From an uncultured Christensenellaceae bacterium (GTDB taxonomy: Bacteria; Bacillota; Clostridia; Christensenellales; Borkfalkiaceae), in NCBI GenBank assembly GCA_910588465.1, contig CAJUOP010000032.1, positions 1-11,488 on the forward strand: a stretch of 11,488 nt of DNA. The letters run 5' to 3'. The notes under the pieces were generated by a model. It saw only the letters and a list, made by a program, of their open reading frames with translations. It had not been told where the DNA came from and did no database searches. Position 1 is the stretch's first letter. Each line of letters starts with the position of its first letter. Both the position numbers and the translations under genes were made by a program. Shown piece by piece: positions 1 to 8,844 of this stretch.

Positions 1-3000
1 GTATAAGAGTTTTTCCCCCACGTTACCGTGCCGTTTTCAGCCGATTCGCGGATGATAACACTTTTGCCCGCAACGCCGAGCGCCGCTAACAACGTCTTGC
101 CGTAGCGGAATCCTTCGACCTGCGCAGAAACGCCCGTTTCGCCCCAAGCGAGATTGTCGCGGAACCCTGCCTGTACGACCGTACCACCCGCTGGGAAGAG
201 ATTTGCGTCGTCCTTCCAATCACGCAACCTTTTTACGCTGTAATCGTTCGAGCCTAAATAAGTTTCCATTGCGCCCGTTGTCGCATTATATTGAAGTACA
301 AAGTAAAGTCCGTTGCCGAACAGCGCCTTCGAATATTCGTTGGAACTTACTTGCGCCGTAAACGGATTGCAGATTTTTTCTTCCCAGCCGAAGTCGGTGC
401 GGATCGTCAGCCAATTGTCGTTTCCGACGTTTTTGATCCAAATATCCGTCCAATGCGTCGTCGGTTTGCCGTTTGCGTCTTCCACCGTCATATACATACC
501 GAAGGAAACCTCGCCGCCCCTTAATAGTTTGGCTCTATCCTCTGCGCTGAGCTTAATTTTTGCCGCAAGGAAAGCGTCGCCCGCTTCATTGATGCGGATG
601 GAATAATCTTCGTTGATGGAGCTGTGATAGACAAAGCTGCCCGTAGAAAGATCGATGACGGAAGGATCGAGTTTCTTGCCGCCGATAAACACGTTTTCCA
701 CGTCAAGTTTCTTTTCCGCCGTCGAAACGACTGAATAGCTGCCAAGCTCGACGTTCTTGCCGAAGACGTTTGCCGTGACAAGCCAACGCCCCTGCAACAT
801 GTTCTCGATGCGCATCTTATTGTTCGCAACAACCGCCGTTTTCACATTTGTTTCGTCAGCGGCGTTGGTGAAGGTAAATTCGATGCCGTTTGCGTTCCAT
901 GCACCGTCCACCGCGATATTCGCCGTGATCTCCTGCGGCGTACCGTAAACGACTTCGATGTTGAGCGTAAGGCTCGTGTTTTCCGCAATTATAAGATAAT
1001 CTGTCGTGGGCAAATCGGTTCTGACCGAACCGCTCATTTCGACGCCGTTCACGAGCAACGACAAGAGCACGTGGGAGGCGTTGTTTTTCTCGATAACGAG
1101 GGTAACGTTCTCGCCTACCTTGCTGACGCCCGAAACGGAAACGGTAGCGCCCTCTTCCTTATCTTTGACGATCGCCACTTCGTTTGCATGGTCGTCCCGA
1201 ATGGCATACGGAATGATCTGCGGTTGAGTGTTGTAATAAAATCCTTCAAACCCGATCTGAACTCTTTCATCCGCTTTCACGCCCTCGGGCGCAAGGTTTT
1301 CGGTATGAATGATTTCGCCGTCGAGATAAATATAAGCCGTCGTGCCGTCGCGCAGAATTCCGAGATTGATGCCGTTGCCGCTCTTGTATTTCGCAATCTC
1401 TTTGGCGTTCAAGACGTACACGGTACTCCACCCGAAGATGAAATCGTTGTTGTGTTTGGCATACATGACACCGTAGGCGTCTCCGCTGCGAATGAGCGTA
1501 ACCGACCAGCTCTTGCCGCCCGAGAACTTCATGCGGATGCCCGAACGCTGTTCTATATCGTCGTTAACGTTAGAACTTGCGGCGAGCGTATCGTCGTAAT
1601 GCAGGCTCGCCTCCGCGTAGACCGTATCGTATATATTCTTCGAAAGAATGACGCCTCTGCCACCCTTCTTAATGAGATAGCCTTCGTTCGCATTCTCGAT
1701 ATCCCAACACGATCCCTCCACAATATCGAACGTGCCGTATTCGAGATCGATCTGCGTATCGATATTGCGGTTGAGGTAAATCCCGCGGGTAATTCTTCCG
1801 TAACCGCTCTTTTCCGCCGTGATCGTATAATAAGCCTGCGGCAGATCTTTGAGTTCGAAGGTGCCGTCCGCCGAAAGCGGCAGCGTATGCTCGCCGTCCA
1901 CATCGGCATAAGTGGCGGAAAGTCCGCTGAGCGTATCGCCGCCCGCTTTTTTCAGGTTGATCTTTCCCGTCAGAGTTTTATTCCCCGAAACAACCTGTTC
2001 CGCAGTCGCCGAAAACGACATACCTTCTTCGCAGGTGACGGTGTAGGTCGCCGAACCGTCTTCGTTATAGTTCAAAAATTTCAGATAATCGTTGCCGTTG
2101 CGGGTAAATGCGCTGACGGCGTACCCCTCTTCGGGCGTGAGCGTGACGGTTACGGGCAGACCGGGCAGCGCCGCCGCGGGACCGGAAACCGTGCAGTGAT
2201 CGCCTTGAACGTATGAGACGGGTACGGTACCGGCGACGCCGTCTTTACCGAATTTGAAATACTGCCCGACGTTGTGGAACCCGTCGCCGCCGAGCTGCGT
2301 CGCAAACGGATACCAATAACGATCGATTTCGTGATCTGTGCCGTTGTAATTGTACGAAGTAATGTGCACGGGGCTGACGCTGACCGTCTCTTCCTTCATG
2401 GTGGCGGGATTCATGCCGAGCCATTGCACATAGTCCCAAGGAATAAAGAATTCGATCGTATAGCCGAAACAGTTGCCCGAGTTGACTTCGCCGCCCTTCA
2501 ATTCGGATGCGGCATACGCCATGATGGCGTCCGTCGACTGTACGTCGACCCAAGAACCGACGTAGCCCGAAGTTTTTTTGAACGAAACCGTGCCCGTCGC
2601 CTCGAGGTCGATCTCGTACACGTGGTCGTTCGACATGCTCGTAATGCCCTGCGGCGCGAAATACATCTCAATTCCGCTGTTAATGTAACTTGCGCGGTCG
2701 GGGTTGACGTAGATGGGCGTGTTTTCGGTTACGTCGTAGACGAAATACATGCCCTTTTCGCCGAAGTGGCTCGTCATGGCAAGATCAACGGTGTTCGTAC
2801 CGTTTTGATTGTGCAGATACACCCATTTACTGTTTTTATAAACTTCCTCGTCCGCTTTGCCGTCGATTTTGAACCCTTCGTCGGGCTGCGCATACACGCG
2901 GTCGGGGTTGTTGTAACCGTAATCCTTATCCGTCGGCACTTCGGTAATATTTTTCGACGCCTCGCAGGCTGCGAACAGCGTCGTCATCGCAAATACCGAA

Positions 3001-3038
3001 AGCAACGCTACGACTGCGGTTTTTCTTTTTCTGTTCAT
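1..3038 (-). CDS. Large modular lipoprotein with CBM9-like domain and repeated Ig-like/lectin-like modules (C-terminus cut by window edge)
   Basis: The frame is open for 1012 codons from ATG at 3038 to the window edge, and I checked it for stops throughout. It begins with a lysine/arginine-rich signal peptide ending in LFAAC, with Cys25 as the probable lipid anchor. An AAGGAGG site at 3045-3051 lies 6 nt before the ATG and overlaps the stop of the GH43 gene, giving an 11-bp gap and translational coupling. Residues about 52-268 resemble the CBM9/DOMON-like fold (FKIDGKADEEVY start, SGIEMYF, FFIPWDY, YWYPFAT). Then come a bacterial-repeat Ig-like module (about 273-350), a carboxypeptidase-regulatory-like module (353-434), a concanavalin-like lectin module (434-614, with LGILRDGTTAYIYLDGEIIH), and a second set of the same three kinds (618-706, 706-795, 796-992). 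A further module begins at about 994 (ENGTVTW). No catalytic domain is visible in this part. Inferred role: surface glycan binding, or the non-catalytic portion of a larger enzyme. Confidence 0.9.
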   Translation of the reverse strand, partial: MNRKRKTAVVALLSVFAMTTLFAACEASKNITEVPTDKDYGYNNPDRVYAQPDEGFKIDGKADEEVYKNSKWVYLHNQNGTNTVDLAMTSHFGEKGMYFVYDVTENTPIYVNPDRASYINSGIEMYFAPQGITSMSNDHVYEIDLEATGTVSFKKTSGYVGSWVDVQSTDAIMAYAASELKGGEVNSGNCFGYTIEFFIPWDYVQWLGMNPATMKEETVSVSPVHITSYNYNGTDHEIDRYWYPFATQLGGDGFHNVGQYFKFGKDGVAGTVPVSYVQGDHCTVSGPAAALPGLPVTVTLTPEEGYAVSAFTRNGNDYLKFLNYNEDGSATYTVTCEEGMSFSATAEQVVSGNKTLTGKINLKKAGGDTLSGLSATYADVDGEHTLPLSADGTFELKDLPQAYYTITAEKSGYGRITRGIYLNRNIDTQIDLEYGTFDIVEGSCWDIENANEGYLIKKGGRGVILSKNIYDTVYAEASLHYDDTLAASSNVNDDIEQRSGIRMKFSGGKSWSVTLIRSGDAYGVMYAKHNNDFIFGWSTVYVLNAKEIAKYKSGNGINLGILRDGTTAYIYLDGEIIHTENLAPEGVKADERVQIGFEGFYYNTQPQIIPYAIRDDHANEVAIVKDKEEGATVSVSGVSKVGENVTLVIEKNNASHVLLSLLVNGVEMSGSVRTDLPTTDYLIIAENTSLTLNIEVVYGTPQEITANIAVDGAWNANGIEFTFTNAADETNVKTAVVANNKMRIENMLQGRWLVTANVFGKNVELGSYSVVSTAEKKLDVENVFIGGKKLDPSVIDLSTGSFVYHSSINEDYSIRINEAGDAFLAAKIKLSAEDRAKLLRGGEVSFGMYMTVEDANGKPTTHWTDIWIKNVGNDNWLTIRTDFGWEEKICNPFTAQVSSNEYSKALFGNGLYFVLQYNATTGAMETYLGSNDYSVKRLRDWKDDANLFPAGGTVVQAGFRDNLAWGETGVSAQVEGFRYGKTLLAALGVAGKSVIIRESAENGTVTWGKNSY

Positions 3039-3044
3039 ACTCTT

Positions 3045-3051
3045 CCTCCTT
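3045..3051 (-). promoter_or_regulatory. Ribosome binding site of the CBM9-like gene, overlapping the GH43 stop
   Basis: On the minus strand AAGGAGG lies 6 nt before the ATG at 3038, and its first two bases belong to the TAA stop (3052-3050) of the GH43 gene. This near-perfect site fixes the start of the long open frame and suggests coupled translation. Confidence 0.85.
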
Positions 3052-4948
3052 ATTTGCCTAACACTTTGATTTCGGAAATGCCGACGCTCTTCTGTCCTTC
3101 GGGAAGGTCGATCGTCACCCGAACGGACTTCACGTTAAGCTCTTCGAACTCCGCATACACGCACGAACCGGGCGTTACGTAATACGCATTGCCGTACAAA
3201 TCGTCCGCTTTGTAATATTCCTTGCTGAATTCCAAATCTTTGATAAATTTCACGACTTGTTTGCCGTTCTCTTCGCATACGAATTCGATGCGTTTAACGG
3301 CTTTGAAAATCGTCGACGCATCTTTGGAGTTGTATACCATGACCGCGCGCACCGTCCGCGCCGATCCGAAATCGAGCGTAAACGTCGTCTGTTTCGTAAT
3401 GACCGTTTCTTTCACGTTTGCGATAAACGCAGGGTTGTGCTGCGTATAAAGAGAAAGCACGCCGTCGGTGAGATAGTTCGCATCTTTCGTTCCTTTGATT
3501 TGCGCTTCGCCCGCGATGTTGCGATACTCCCCTTTAATCAAAGGCTGCACGGTGGAAGTCGGACCGTTGGCATACAAAACGTCCAGATCGCGTCCGTCTT
3601 TGTCTTTCACCGTAATCCACGTTACTTCGTCAACGGCAGGGTTACGCGCACCGCCCATGACGATGGCGCTGTTGTGGCGGTGATAGACGATATACATCTT
3701 GCCGTCTACGGTAACGAACGAGTGATGACCCGTGCCCGAAACGTCCTGGCTGCCCTGCAAACCTGCCGAAAGGAGTACCGCGCCTTCCTCTGCGTTGAGC
3801 TTGCGGAATTCGCCCAAAGGACTGTCGGCAACCGCCTGACATACCTGATAGGAATTGTTCGCATAATCGTTGACCGAATAGGTGAGATAATATTTCCCTT
3901 TATGCTCGGTCATGCACATGCCTTCGTTGATGACGTTGCCGGCGTCTTCGTAAGAAACCGCATCGACGGTTTCGCCGTTCAACGCTTTTTGATAATCGGC
4001 AACGGTGTAGTAGCGCGACATGGTCAGAAGTTTCGCCGTTTCCCATTTGGGTTTGAGCCAATTTTCCATTTCCATGCCGAAGATGCCGTTGTTGCCGCAG
4101 TCGACGACCCAATACATATATTTTTTGCCGTTGATTTCGTAGGGGTGCGGGTCGATCGCGCCCATGTAGTGCCCCATGTCGTTTTCGCGGATGCTCGTAT
4201 CGATTCCCGCCGCTTTGCAGAATTCGTAATATTTCCCCGGTTCGAGGAAGATATATCTTGCAAAATAATCGGTAAACGCGTCTTCATAATCGCCGCTGCC
4301 GTCGTCCTTTTCGATACCGGGCTGCTCGTTATAGGTATGCAGATTTTCCTGCCCGCAACTGTTCGCATCTTTGAAGTCGACGAACCGAAATCCCCTGTCG
4401 GGATATTTGGAAACGGCAACGTAAGGCTGATAATACGGTTGGCAAGCGATCGCGCCGCCGCCCGACACCACGCTGTCGTCCTTTTCGGGCGTGGCGCTGA
4501 AAAAGAGATAATAAGCGCCCTCGCCGTTATCCGCTTCGGCATCGTAGACGACTTCGGGCGCCCACAGCGCGTCGCTCGTCAGTCTTCTTGCAAGAGAAGT
4601 CGTGCCGTTTGCACCGTAATGCAGATTGTCAAGCGCGTTGCCCACCATTTCCCAATCGGAAAGGTTTTTGGAACGATAAGAATAGAACGAACCGGCGGTC
4701 GTGTACATATAGTAATAGCCGTCGCGCGCCGTGTTGTCGAGTACGAAGGGATCGGCGCCGTCCGCTTTTTTGTCGTTGCGGTAGAACAATGCCTTGTTGT
4801 AATCAGACTTCGTTTGCCCTGCTTCGAGCTGACCTTGATAATTCGCAATTTCATACTGCGTTTCGTCCTCCACGCCGCAAGCCGTGAGAACAGCCGTAGA
4901 CGCGAACATCGCGCACGCAAGCATGATTGCCCATTTGCCTTTTTTCAT
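3050..4948 (-). CDS. GH43 family glycoside hydrolase lipoprotein with C-terminal discoidin-like domain
   Basis: 632 aa. The signal peptide ends in a lipobox VLTAC with Cys24, so it is probably anchored outside the membrane. The GH43 five-bladed propeller spans about residues 50-465. Asp66 in GADPFV is the expected general base, Asp266 in AIDPHPYEINGKKYMYW the pKa-tuning residue, Glu342 in INEGMCMTEHKGKYYLTYS the general acid, and GTGHHSF (His408/409) fits the conserved blade-5 histidine. All catalytic positions appear intact. Residues about 475-632 look like an F5/8 C (discoidin) domain: NIAGEA start, YLTDG, FTLDFGSARTVRAVMVYNS, ending in ISEIKVLGK. GH43 enzymes act mainly on arabinofuranosyl or xylosyl linkages (arabinan, arabinoxylan, xylan). 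The exact substrate and subfamily cannot be read from sequence alone. A strong AAGGAGG at 4956-4962, 7 nt before the ATG, supports the start. It follows the second permease by 29 bp in the same operon. Confidence 0.93.
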   Translation of the reverse strand: MKKGKWAIMLACAMFASTAVLTACGVEDETQYEIANYQGQLEAGQTKSDYNKALFYRNDKKADGADPFVLDNTARDGYYYMYTTAGSFYSYRSKNLSDWEMVGNALDNLHYGANGTTSLARRLTSDALWAPEVVYDAEADNGEGAYYLFFSATPEKDDSVVSGGGAIACQPYYQPYVAVSKYPDRGFRFVDFKDANSCGQENLHTYNEQPGIEKDDGSGDYEDAFTDYFARYIFLEPGKYYEFCKAAGIDTSIRENDMGHYMGAIDPHPYEINGKKYMYWVVDCGNNGIFGMEMENWLKPKWETAKLLTMSRYYTVADYQKALNGETVDAVSYEDAGNVINEGMCMTEHKGKYYLTYSVNDYANNSYQVCQAVADSPLGEFRKLNAEEGAVLLSAGLQGSQDVSGTGHHSFVTVDGKMYIVYHRHNSAIVMGGARNPAVDEVTWITVKDKDGRDLDVLYANGPTSTVQPLIKGEYRNIAGEAQIKGTKDANYLTDGVLSLYTQHNPAFIANVKETVITKQTTFTLDFGSARTVRAVMVYNSKDASTIFKAVKRIEFVCEENGKQVVKFIKDLEFSKEYYKADDLYGNAYYVTPGSCVYAEFEELNVKSVRVTIDLPEGQKSVGISEIKVLGK

Positions 4949-4977
4949 TTATTTTCCTCCTTAAAATTTCCGATAAA

Positions 4978-5883
4978 TTATTCCTTGACGCCGCCCGCAG
5001 TGATCCCTTCGAGGAAATATTTCTGCGTGAAACAATAGATGACGATAAGCGGAAGAATGCCGATAATCGACGACGCGCACCATACGTTTTTGTATTCCGC
5101 GCCGGGAAACAGCGTTGTGACCTTGCTCAATACAAGCTGCAACGTGATAAAGTCGGGATTGTTGTTTAAATAGAGCAATGCCGACATGTAGTTGTTGTAA
5201 CCGCCTACAAACCCGAAGATGAACTGCGCAATGAACGCGGGCATAGCAAGCGGCCACATGATACGGAAGAATACCGTGATCGTGCCCGCCCCGTCGATTC
5301 TCGCCGCCTCCAAAAGCCCCGTGGGAATACCGTCGAAATACATGCGCAGGAAAAATACCGTGCTGATGCTCCCGAACATGCCGGGAATCACGAGAGGCAT
5401 CCAACCCAATTCGTTGATCCAACCGAGCGTTGAATAGAAGATGTACGAAATGACGCCGAACGCGCCGAGCGGCACCATGGAAATGATTACCATGACCTCG
5501 AACAGTTTTTCTCTGCCCGGAAAACGCAGTTTGGAAAACGCGTAAGCCGACAAGCCCGAAACGAGCAACCCGACCACGAGCGGCACGAGCGTCATCCACA
5601 GCGTATTGATGATCCCGAGGATTAACGAGGGTATCCCCGTGCTCAAGATATAGGGATCTTCGGTAAAGAGTTTGACGTAGCCGTCGAACGTGGGATGCGC
5701 CGTCCCCCAAACGTACCACTCCGCCCGCGCCAACTCGTCGCCAGGTATAAAGGACGAAACGAGAATGGTGAGAATTGGTGCGAAGAGAAAAATCGAGTAC
5801 AGGACGAGCACTGCATAGACGATCATTTTAGTAACGGGAAACTTTTTGCGTTTCCGATCTTGAACCGTAACGATTTCTTCCAT
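4978..5883 (-). CDS. CUT1-type sugar ABC transporter permease (MalG/AraQ-like)
   Basis: 301 aa inner-membrane permease with about six hydrophobic segments, the first near residues 20-43. The cytoplasmic EAA loop is clear at residues 192-216 (EAARIDGAGTITVFFRI, then MPLAMPA-type ending), the contact site for the transporter ATPase. The C-terminus QKYFLEGITAGGVKE is the usual ending of MalG-class subunits. With the MalF-like partner just upstream it should form the channel importing oligosaccharides delivered by the binding protein. The start at 5883 is 3 nt after the stop of the preceding gene, and its GGAG site overlaps that gene's final codons and TGA, so translation is probably coupled. The sugar specificity is set by the binding protein and is unknown; the GH43 neighbour suggests pentose-containing oligosaccharides. 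Confidence 0.95.
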   Translation of the reverse strand: MEEIVTVQDRKRKKFPVTKMIVYAVLVLYSIFLFAPILTILVSSFIPGDELARAEWYVWGTAHPTFDGYVKLFTEDPYILSTGIPSLILGIINTLWMTLVPLVVGLLVSGLSAYAFSKLRFPGREKLFEVMVIISMVPLGAFGVISYIFYSTLGWINELGWMPLVIPGMFGSISTVFFLRMYFDGIPTGLLEAARIDGAGTITVFFRIMWPLAMPAFIAQFIFGFVGGYNNYMSALLYLNNNPDFITLQLVLSKVTTLFPGAEYKNVWCASSIIGILPLIVIYCFTQKYFLEGITAGGVKE

Positions 5884-5886
5884 AAC

Positions 5887-6900
5887 TCACTCCATACTCT
5901 TTTGGCGTCTTTTGAAAAGGATGACCGAAAAGACAGCCGTCAAAGCAAACAGCACCCAACTGATGATCGCCGCGCAGGATACCATATATCGGTTGCCGAA
6001 TGCGTCCTGATTGTTCACGTCGTTCTGAATGAGATAATAGACGAACCGCATAAGCGTCAATCCCATCGAGCCGTTTCCGCCCACCGTTTCCCACGAATCG
6101 GGAACGATCAAGAGCGCCATGTCGCACGTCAGTAGTCCCGCGCCGATTCCCGAAATAAGCAGATAGAAGGTCGTGGGCGCAATGCACGGAACGGTGACGT
6201 GAATAAACTTCTGAAATCCGTTTGCCCCGTCGAGCGCGGCCGCCTCGTAAAGCGAGGCGTTGATGTCGTTCATTGCGCTCTTATACATGACGATGCCGTA
6301 CCCCGGCGCCTGCCAAATGATGGCGGTGATGATGCAAAGCGTCATCGTTCTGACGTCGGTCAGCCATTTTACATTCGAACCGAAGATCGCGTTGAGAATG
6401 CCCGTATCGGCGAACACCCACCGCCACATCATCGCCACGGCAACGCCCGAACAGATGTACGGGATAAAGAACAACACCTGAAATAAGCGCGAACCCTTTA
6501 ATTTCTGCGCCAAAAACGCGCTTATCACAATCGAAATCGCCAACGTGATGAACTGCGTGCTCGCCACCCAAAGGGTAATACCGCATGCCTTATAAAAATA
6601 AGTCGCAACGTCGAACCCGAACAAATCGAATGCATGCCCGGGCACGAAAACCGATTGGAACCCCTCGAAGTTATTCCATTTTATATTCGAAAGATCGTAT
6701 AAATCGACGTTGCAGAACAGCGCAAGGAAAGAGATGACAAGCGGAAAGATACTGAACAAGATAAATCCGATGAGGGGGATGATCGCCATAATACAAGCAA
6801 TCACGGCGTGCTTATCCCAACGCTCCCGCCCCACCTGCAAGGGTTTTTTCTTGTTTTTGCGTTTTTCCTCCGCAAACGCGGCGGTTTCTGCCCGTTCCAT
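5887..6900 (-). CDS. CUT1-type sugar ABC transporter permease (MalF/LplB-like)
   Basis: 337 aa inner-membrane permease. A basic cytoplasmic N-terminus (EEKRKNKKKP) precedes the first membrane segment at about 33-61. Further segments include about 110-130, 140-160 and 186-205. The EAA loop is at about 218-242 (YEAAALDGANGFQKFIHVTVP). This is the first of the two pore subunits, as is usual for MalF-class order. The ATG at 6900 lies 2 nt after the stop of the binding-protein gene, and a GGGGAG site overlaps that stop, so the two genes are tightly coupled. No ATPase gene is present among the neighbours. In Bacillota many CUT1 systems use one shared MsmX/MsmK-type ATPase encoded elsewhere, which is what I infer here. 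Confidence 0.95.
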   Translation of the reverse strand: MERAETAAFAEEKRKNKKKPLQVGRERWDKHAVIACIMAIIPLIGFILFSIFPLVISFLALFCNVDLYDLSNIKWNNFEGFQSVFVPGHAFDLFGFDVATYFYKACGITLWVASTQFITLAISIVISAFLAQKLKGSRLFQVLFFIPYICSGVAVAMMWRWVFADTGILNAIFGSNVKWLTDVRTMTLCIITAIIWQAPGYGIVMYKSAMNDINASLYEAAALDGANGFQKFIHVTVPCIAPTTFYLLISGIGAGLLTCDMALLIVPDSWETVGGNGSMGLTLMRFVYYLIQNDVNNQDAFGNRYMVSCAAIISWVLFALTAVFSVILFKRRQKSME

Positions 6901-6902
6901 GC

Positions 6903-8762
6903 TTATCTCCCCATCATGCGGATACGCATGTTTGCCAATGCTTTATCTGCATCGCTCTGTTTTTCGGAAAGGAAGTCGGTAAGCGTTTTATCGCCTTTTC
7001 TGACTTCGTTGTTGAACACAGACGACCACGGCGTAATCCACGTATTGCCGAGGAAGTAGGCAAAGTCGCCGATGTCGCAATTCTGCGTCATGTAAGCCGC
7101 CGCCCAACTGTTTTTCAAAACATTCGTTTCATAAGCGGCGCATTCGCCCAAGCCCGCATCGAGTTGATTGGGCGTAAGCACGCCGCTCTTGGCAAGGATC
7201 TTCTGCGCGTCGGCGCTCGCCGCCCAAACGACGAATTTTGCCGCCGCGTCGTAATTCTTGTTTCGCGTGTTTTTGGGAAGGAAGAGCGCAGAGGCAACCG
7301 TATCGGCGGTCACTCTGCCGACGAACGGCGTACCCGTCGTTTCGTCCTTATTAAGCTCGCCCGTGTAGATTTCGTCCTCCCCTTTGCCGTTCTTATACGT
7401 TTCACCGATGACTTTGAGGTATTCGTTTGCAAAGCCGCTTGCGCCGTTCTTCTGATAGGTGCTGCCGCCCTGATATTCGCGCCACTGCGTTAAGGGAGCA
7501 ATATCCACGCCGCCCGGCATCGACGCTTTGAACGTGTTTGCGTTTTCGTACGACTCGTTGTAAAACGGGCACTTCCCCGAAGTGAATTTACTCGTTCTGT
7601 TCGCCAAACTCTCTGCCGAAACGCCGTAGCCGTTTAATCCGGTATCCGCGTATTTCGAAGTCGGAATGGAAAGGCGGTTGAATTCCAATGTTGCGTCGCG
7701 CATGGAAGGCAGTACGTGCAGGGAATTTTGAAGGGTGGTTTTAAGCGTAGCGTCGGAATTGACCTTTGCTTTATCCTCGTAGAGGAGCACGTCGCCCGCC
7801 TTGTACTTTCTGCCGTTCACCGTGACGTCGGCAAGGACAAGATAATTGTCCTGATCGTCGCCGATCGTAAACTTATAGGCACCCGCCGTTTCGTCCCAAC
7901 CGACGCAATCGCCGCCGACCGACCAACCGTAGTTATACCACCACTCCGAAATGTAGCCGTATTCGAAATCGTACTGCGTCATAAACGCGCGCGAAAGGCA
8001 ACGCGTCTCTTCCCAATTCATGGCGATGCGGTCGTTAAACACTTTATACACGATTTGCCCCGCCTCGTTCTTCGACGTCTTTGCGCCTTCGAAGGGTTTG
8101 TGCGATTCGGTATATTCCGCATAGCCGTGCGGCTGAACCTTTGCATACTGCTCGCTCGTTTCGAGTTCGGTTTCCGAAACGGAAATGACGTTGATGCCCG
8201 CCGTTTTCATCGCCGCAACGTTATACCACATCACGTGCGGCACATTTGTCATCGGCAAGCCGAGCGTCGCCGTACCCTCGCCCGCAAGGTACTTATTGTT
8301 CTCCGTCGTCTGATTCATGCAGAAACGGTTTTTAAGCCCCGCGGGAATCTGATCGTATTCCATGCTCGCTTTCACGTCGGCGGTCAGGTATTGATCAAGC
8401 TCCACAAAAAACTTTCTGCCCGTCGAAACAAGTCCCTTGATCTGCGTGTCGCCGATCTGTACAACGTCGTAAGGGTAACCCGACATCAGCGCGTTATCGA
8501 GTCCCGAAATCGCGCCGCCGCTACCCGTTACCATTTGCACGAAAACGTTATCCGTTACGCCCTGTCCGCTGTTGTACGTATTTACGAGTTCGTTATAATA
8601 AGCGCGCGTATCCGTATCGTCGAATGCCGCCTGATACATGACCACCGTTCTATTGCCTGCCCCTTCCGGTTTTTTCGGTCCGCACCCCGTTGCCGCAACT
8701 GCCGATCCCGCAAGAACCGCAAGAACGCCGAACGCCGCAAGATGTTTGAATTTGCCTTTCAC
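6903..8762 (-). CDS. Large CUT1 sugar-binding lipoprotein (family 1 extracellular solute-binding protein)
   Basis: About 619 aa from the GTG at 8762. The frame stays open to an earlier GTG at 8771, but the AAGGAG at 8771-8776 overlaps that codon, whereas it sits 8 nt before the GTG at 8762, which I prefer. The signal peptide ends in AATGC, with Cys27 the likely lipid anchor. The mature part starts as a typical family 1 binding protein (TVVMYQAAF, SGYPYDVVQIGD) and contains LGLPMTNVPHVMWYN, NDRIAMNWEETRCLS, EYGYISEWWYNYGWSVGGDC and, near the end, ASALFLPKNTRNKNYDAAAKFVVWA cut here to its recognisable parts. At 619 aa it is longer than the usual 400-450. Part of the excess is a beta-rich insert at about residues 297-340 (YLVLADVTVNGRKYKAGDVL). 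The many aromatic residues around 262-290 may line the sugar site. It captures oligosaccharides for the two permeases downstream. The ligand is unknown. Confidence 0.92.
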   Translation of the reverse strand: MKGKFKHLAAFGVLAVLAGSAVAATGCGPKKPEGAGNRTVVMYQAAFDDTDTRAYYNELVNTYNSGQGVTDNVFVQMVTGSGGAISGLDNALMSGYPYDVVQIGDTQIKGLVSTGRKFFVELDQYLTADVKASMEYDQIPAGLKNRFCMNQTTENNKYLAGEGTATLGLPMTNVPHVMWYNVAAMKTAGINVISVSETELETSEQYAKVQPHGYAEYTESHKPFEGAKTSKNEAGQIVYKVFNDRIAMNWEETRCLSRAFMTQYDFEYGYISEWWYNYGWSVGGDCVGWDETAGAYKFTIGDDQDNYLVLADVTVNGRKYKAGDVLLYEDKAKVNSDATLKTTLQNSLHVLPSMRDATLEFNRLSIPTSKYADTGLNGYGVSAESLANRTSKFTSGKCPFYNESYENANTFKASMPGGVDIAPLTQWREYQGGSTYQKNGASGFANEYLKVIGETYKNGKGEDEIYTGELNKDETTGTPFVGRVTADTVASALFLPKNTRNKNYDAAAKFVVWAASADAQKILAKSGVLTPNQLDAGLGECAAYETNVLKNSWAAAYMTQNCDIGDFAYFLGNTWITPWSSVFNNEVRKGDKTLTDFLSEKQSDADKALANMRIRMMGR

Positions 8763-8770
8763 TTTTTCCA

Positions 8771-8776
8771 CTCCTT
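8771..8776 (-). promoter_or_regulatory. Ribosome binding site that decides the binding-protein start
   Basis: Minus-strand AAGGAG. Its last G is the first base of the GTG at 8771, which could therefore not be initiated from it, while the in-frame GTG at 8762 has a normal 8-nt spacing. Confidence 0.75.
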
Positions 8777-8778
8777 AC

Positions 8779-8844
8779 CTATTTTATTTGCAGGGAACTC
8801 ACGTAGAAGAGTTCCGGATTGCCGTTGTTATTTCTCCTGCGCAT
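8779..8844 (-). other. Possible 21-codon leader ORF just before the binding-protein gene
   Basis: ATG at 8844 to TAG at 8781-8779, reading MRRRNNNGN then PELFYVSSLQIK. It ends a few bases before the AAGGAG of the next gene and contains the inverted repeat 8794-8815. No ribosome binding site precedes its ATG. It may be a leader peptide, the relic of an older gene end, or chance. I recognise no homologue. Confidence 0.2.
8794..8815 (-). repeat. Inverted repeat upstream of the binding-protein gene
   Basis: Arms GGAACTC (8794-8800) and GAGTTCC (8809-8815) around an 8-bp loop. In minus-strand RNA it makes a 7-bp stem about 17 nt upstream of the ribosome binding site. It lacks a T-run, so it is not a standard terminator. 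It could stabilise the 5' end of a processed transcript or be a protein site. Confidence 0.45.

Noticed and set aside
3257..5038. 593-codon open frame on the plus strand opposite the GH43 gene, and similar long antisense frames at 1071-2216 and 7716-8846
   Set aside because: They are shadows of the real minus-strand genes caused by codon composition. Their translations are Arg/Val/His-rich, show no domain, and lack ribosome binding sites.
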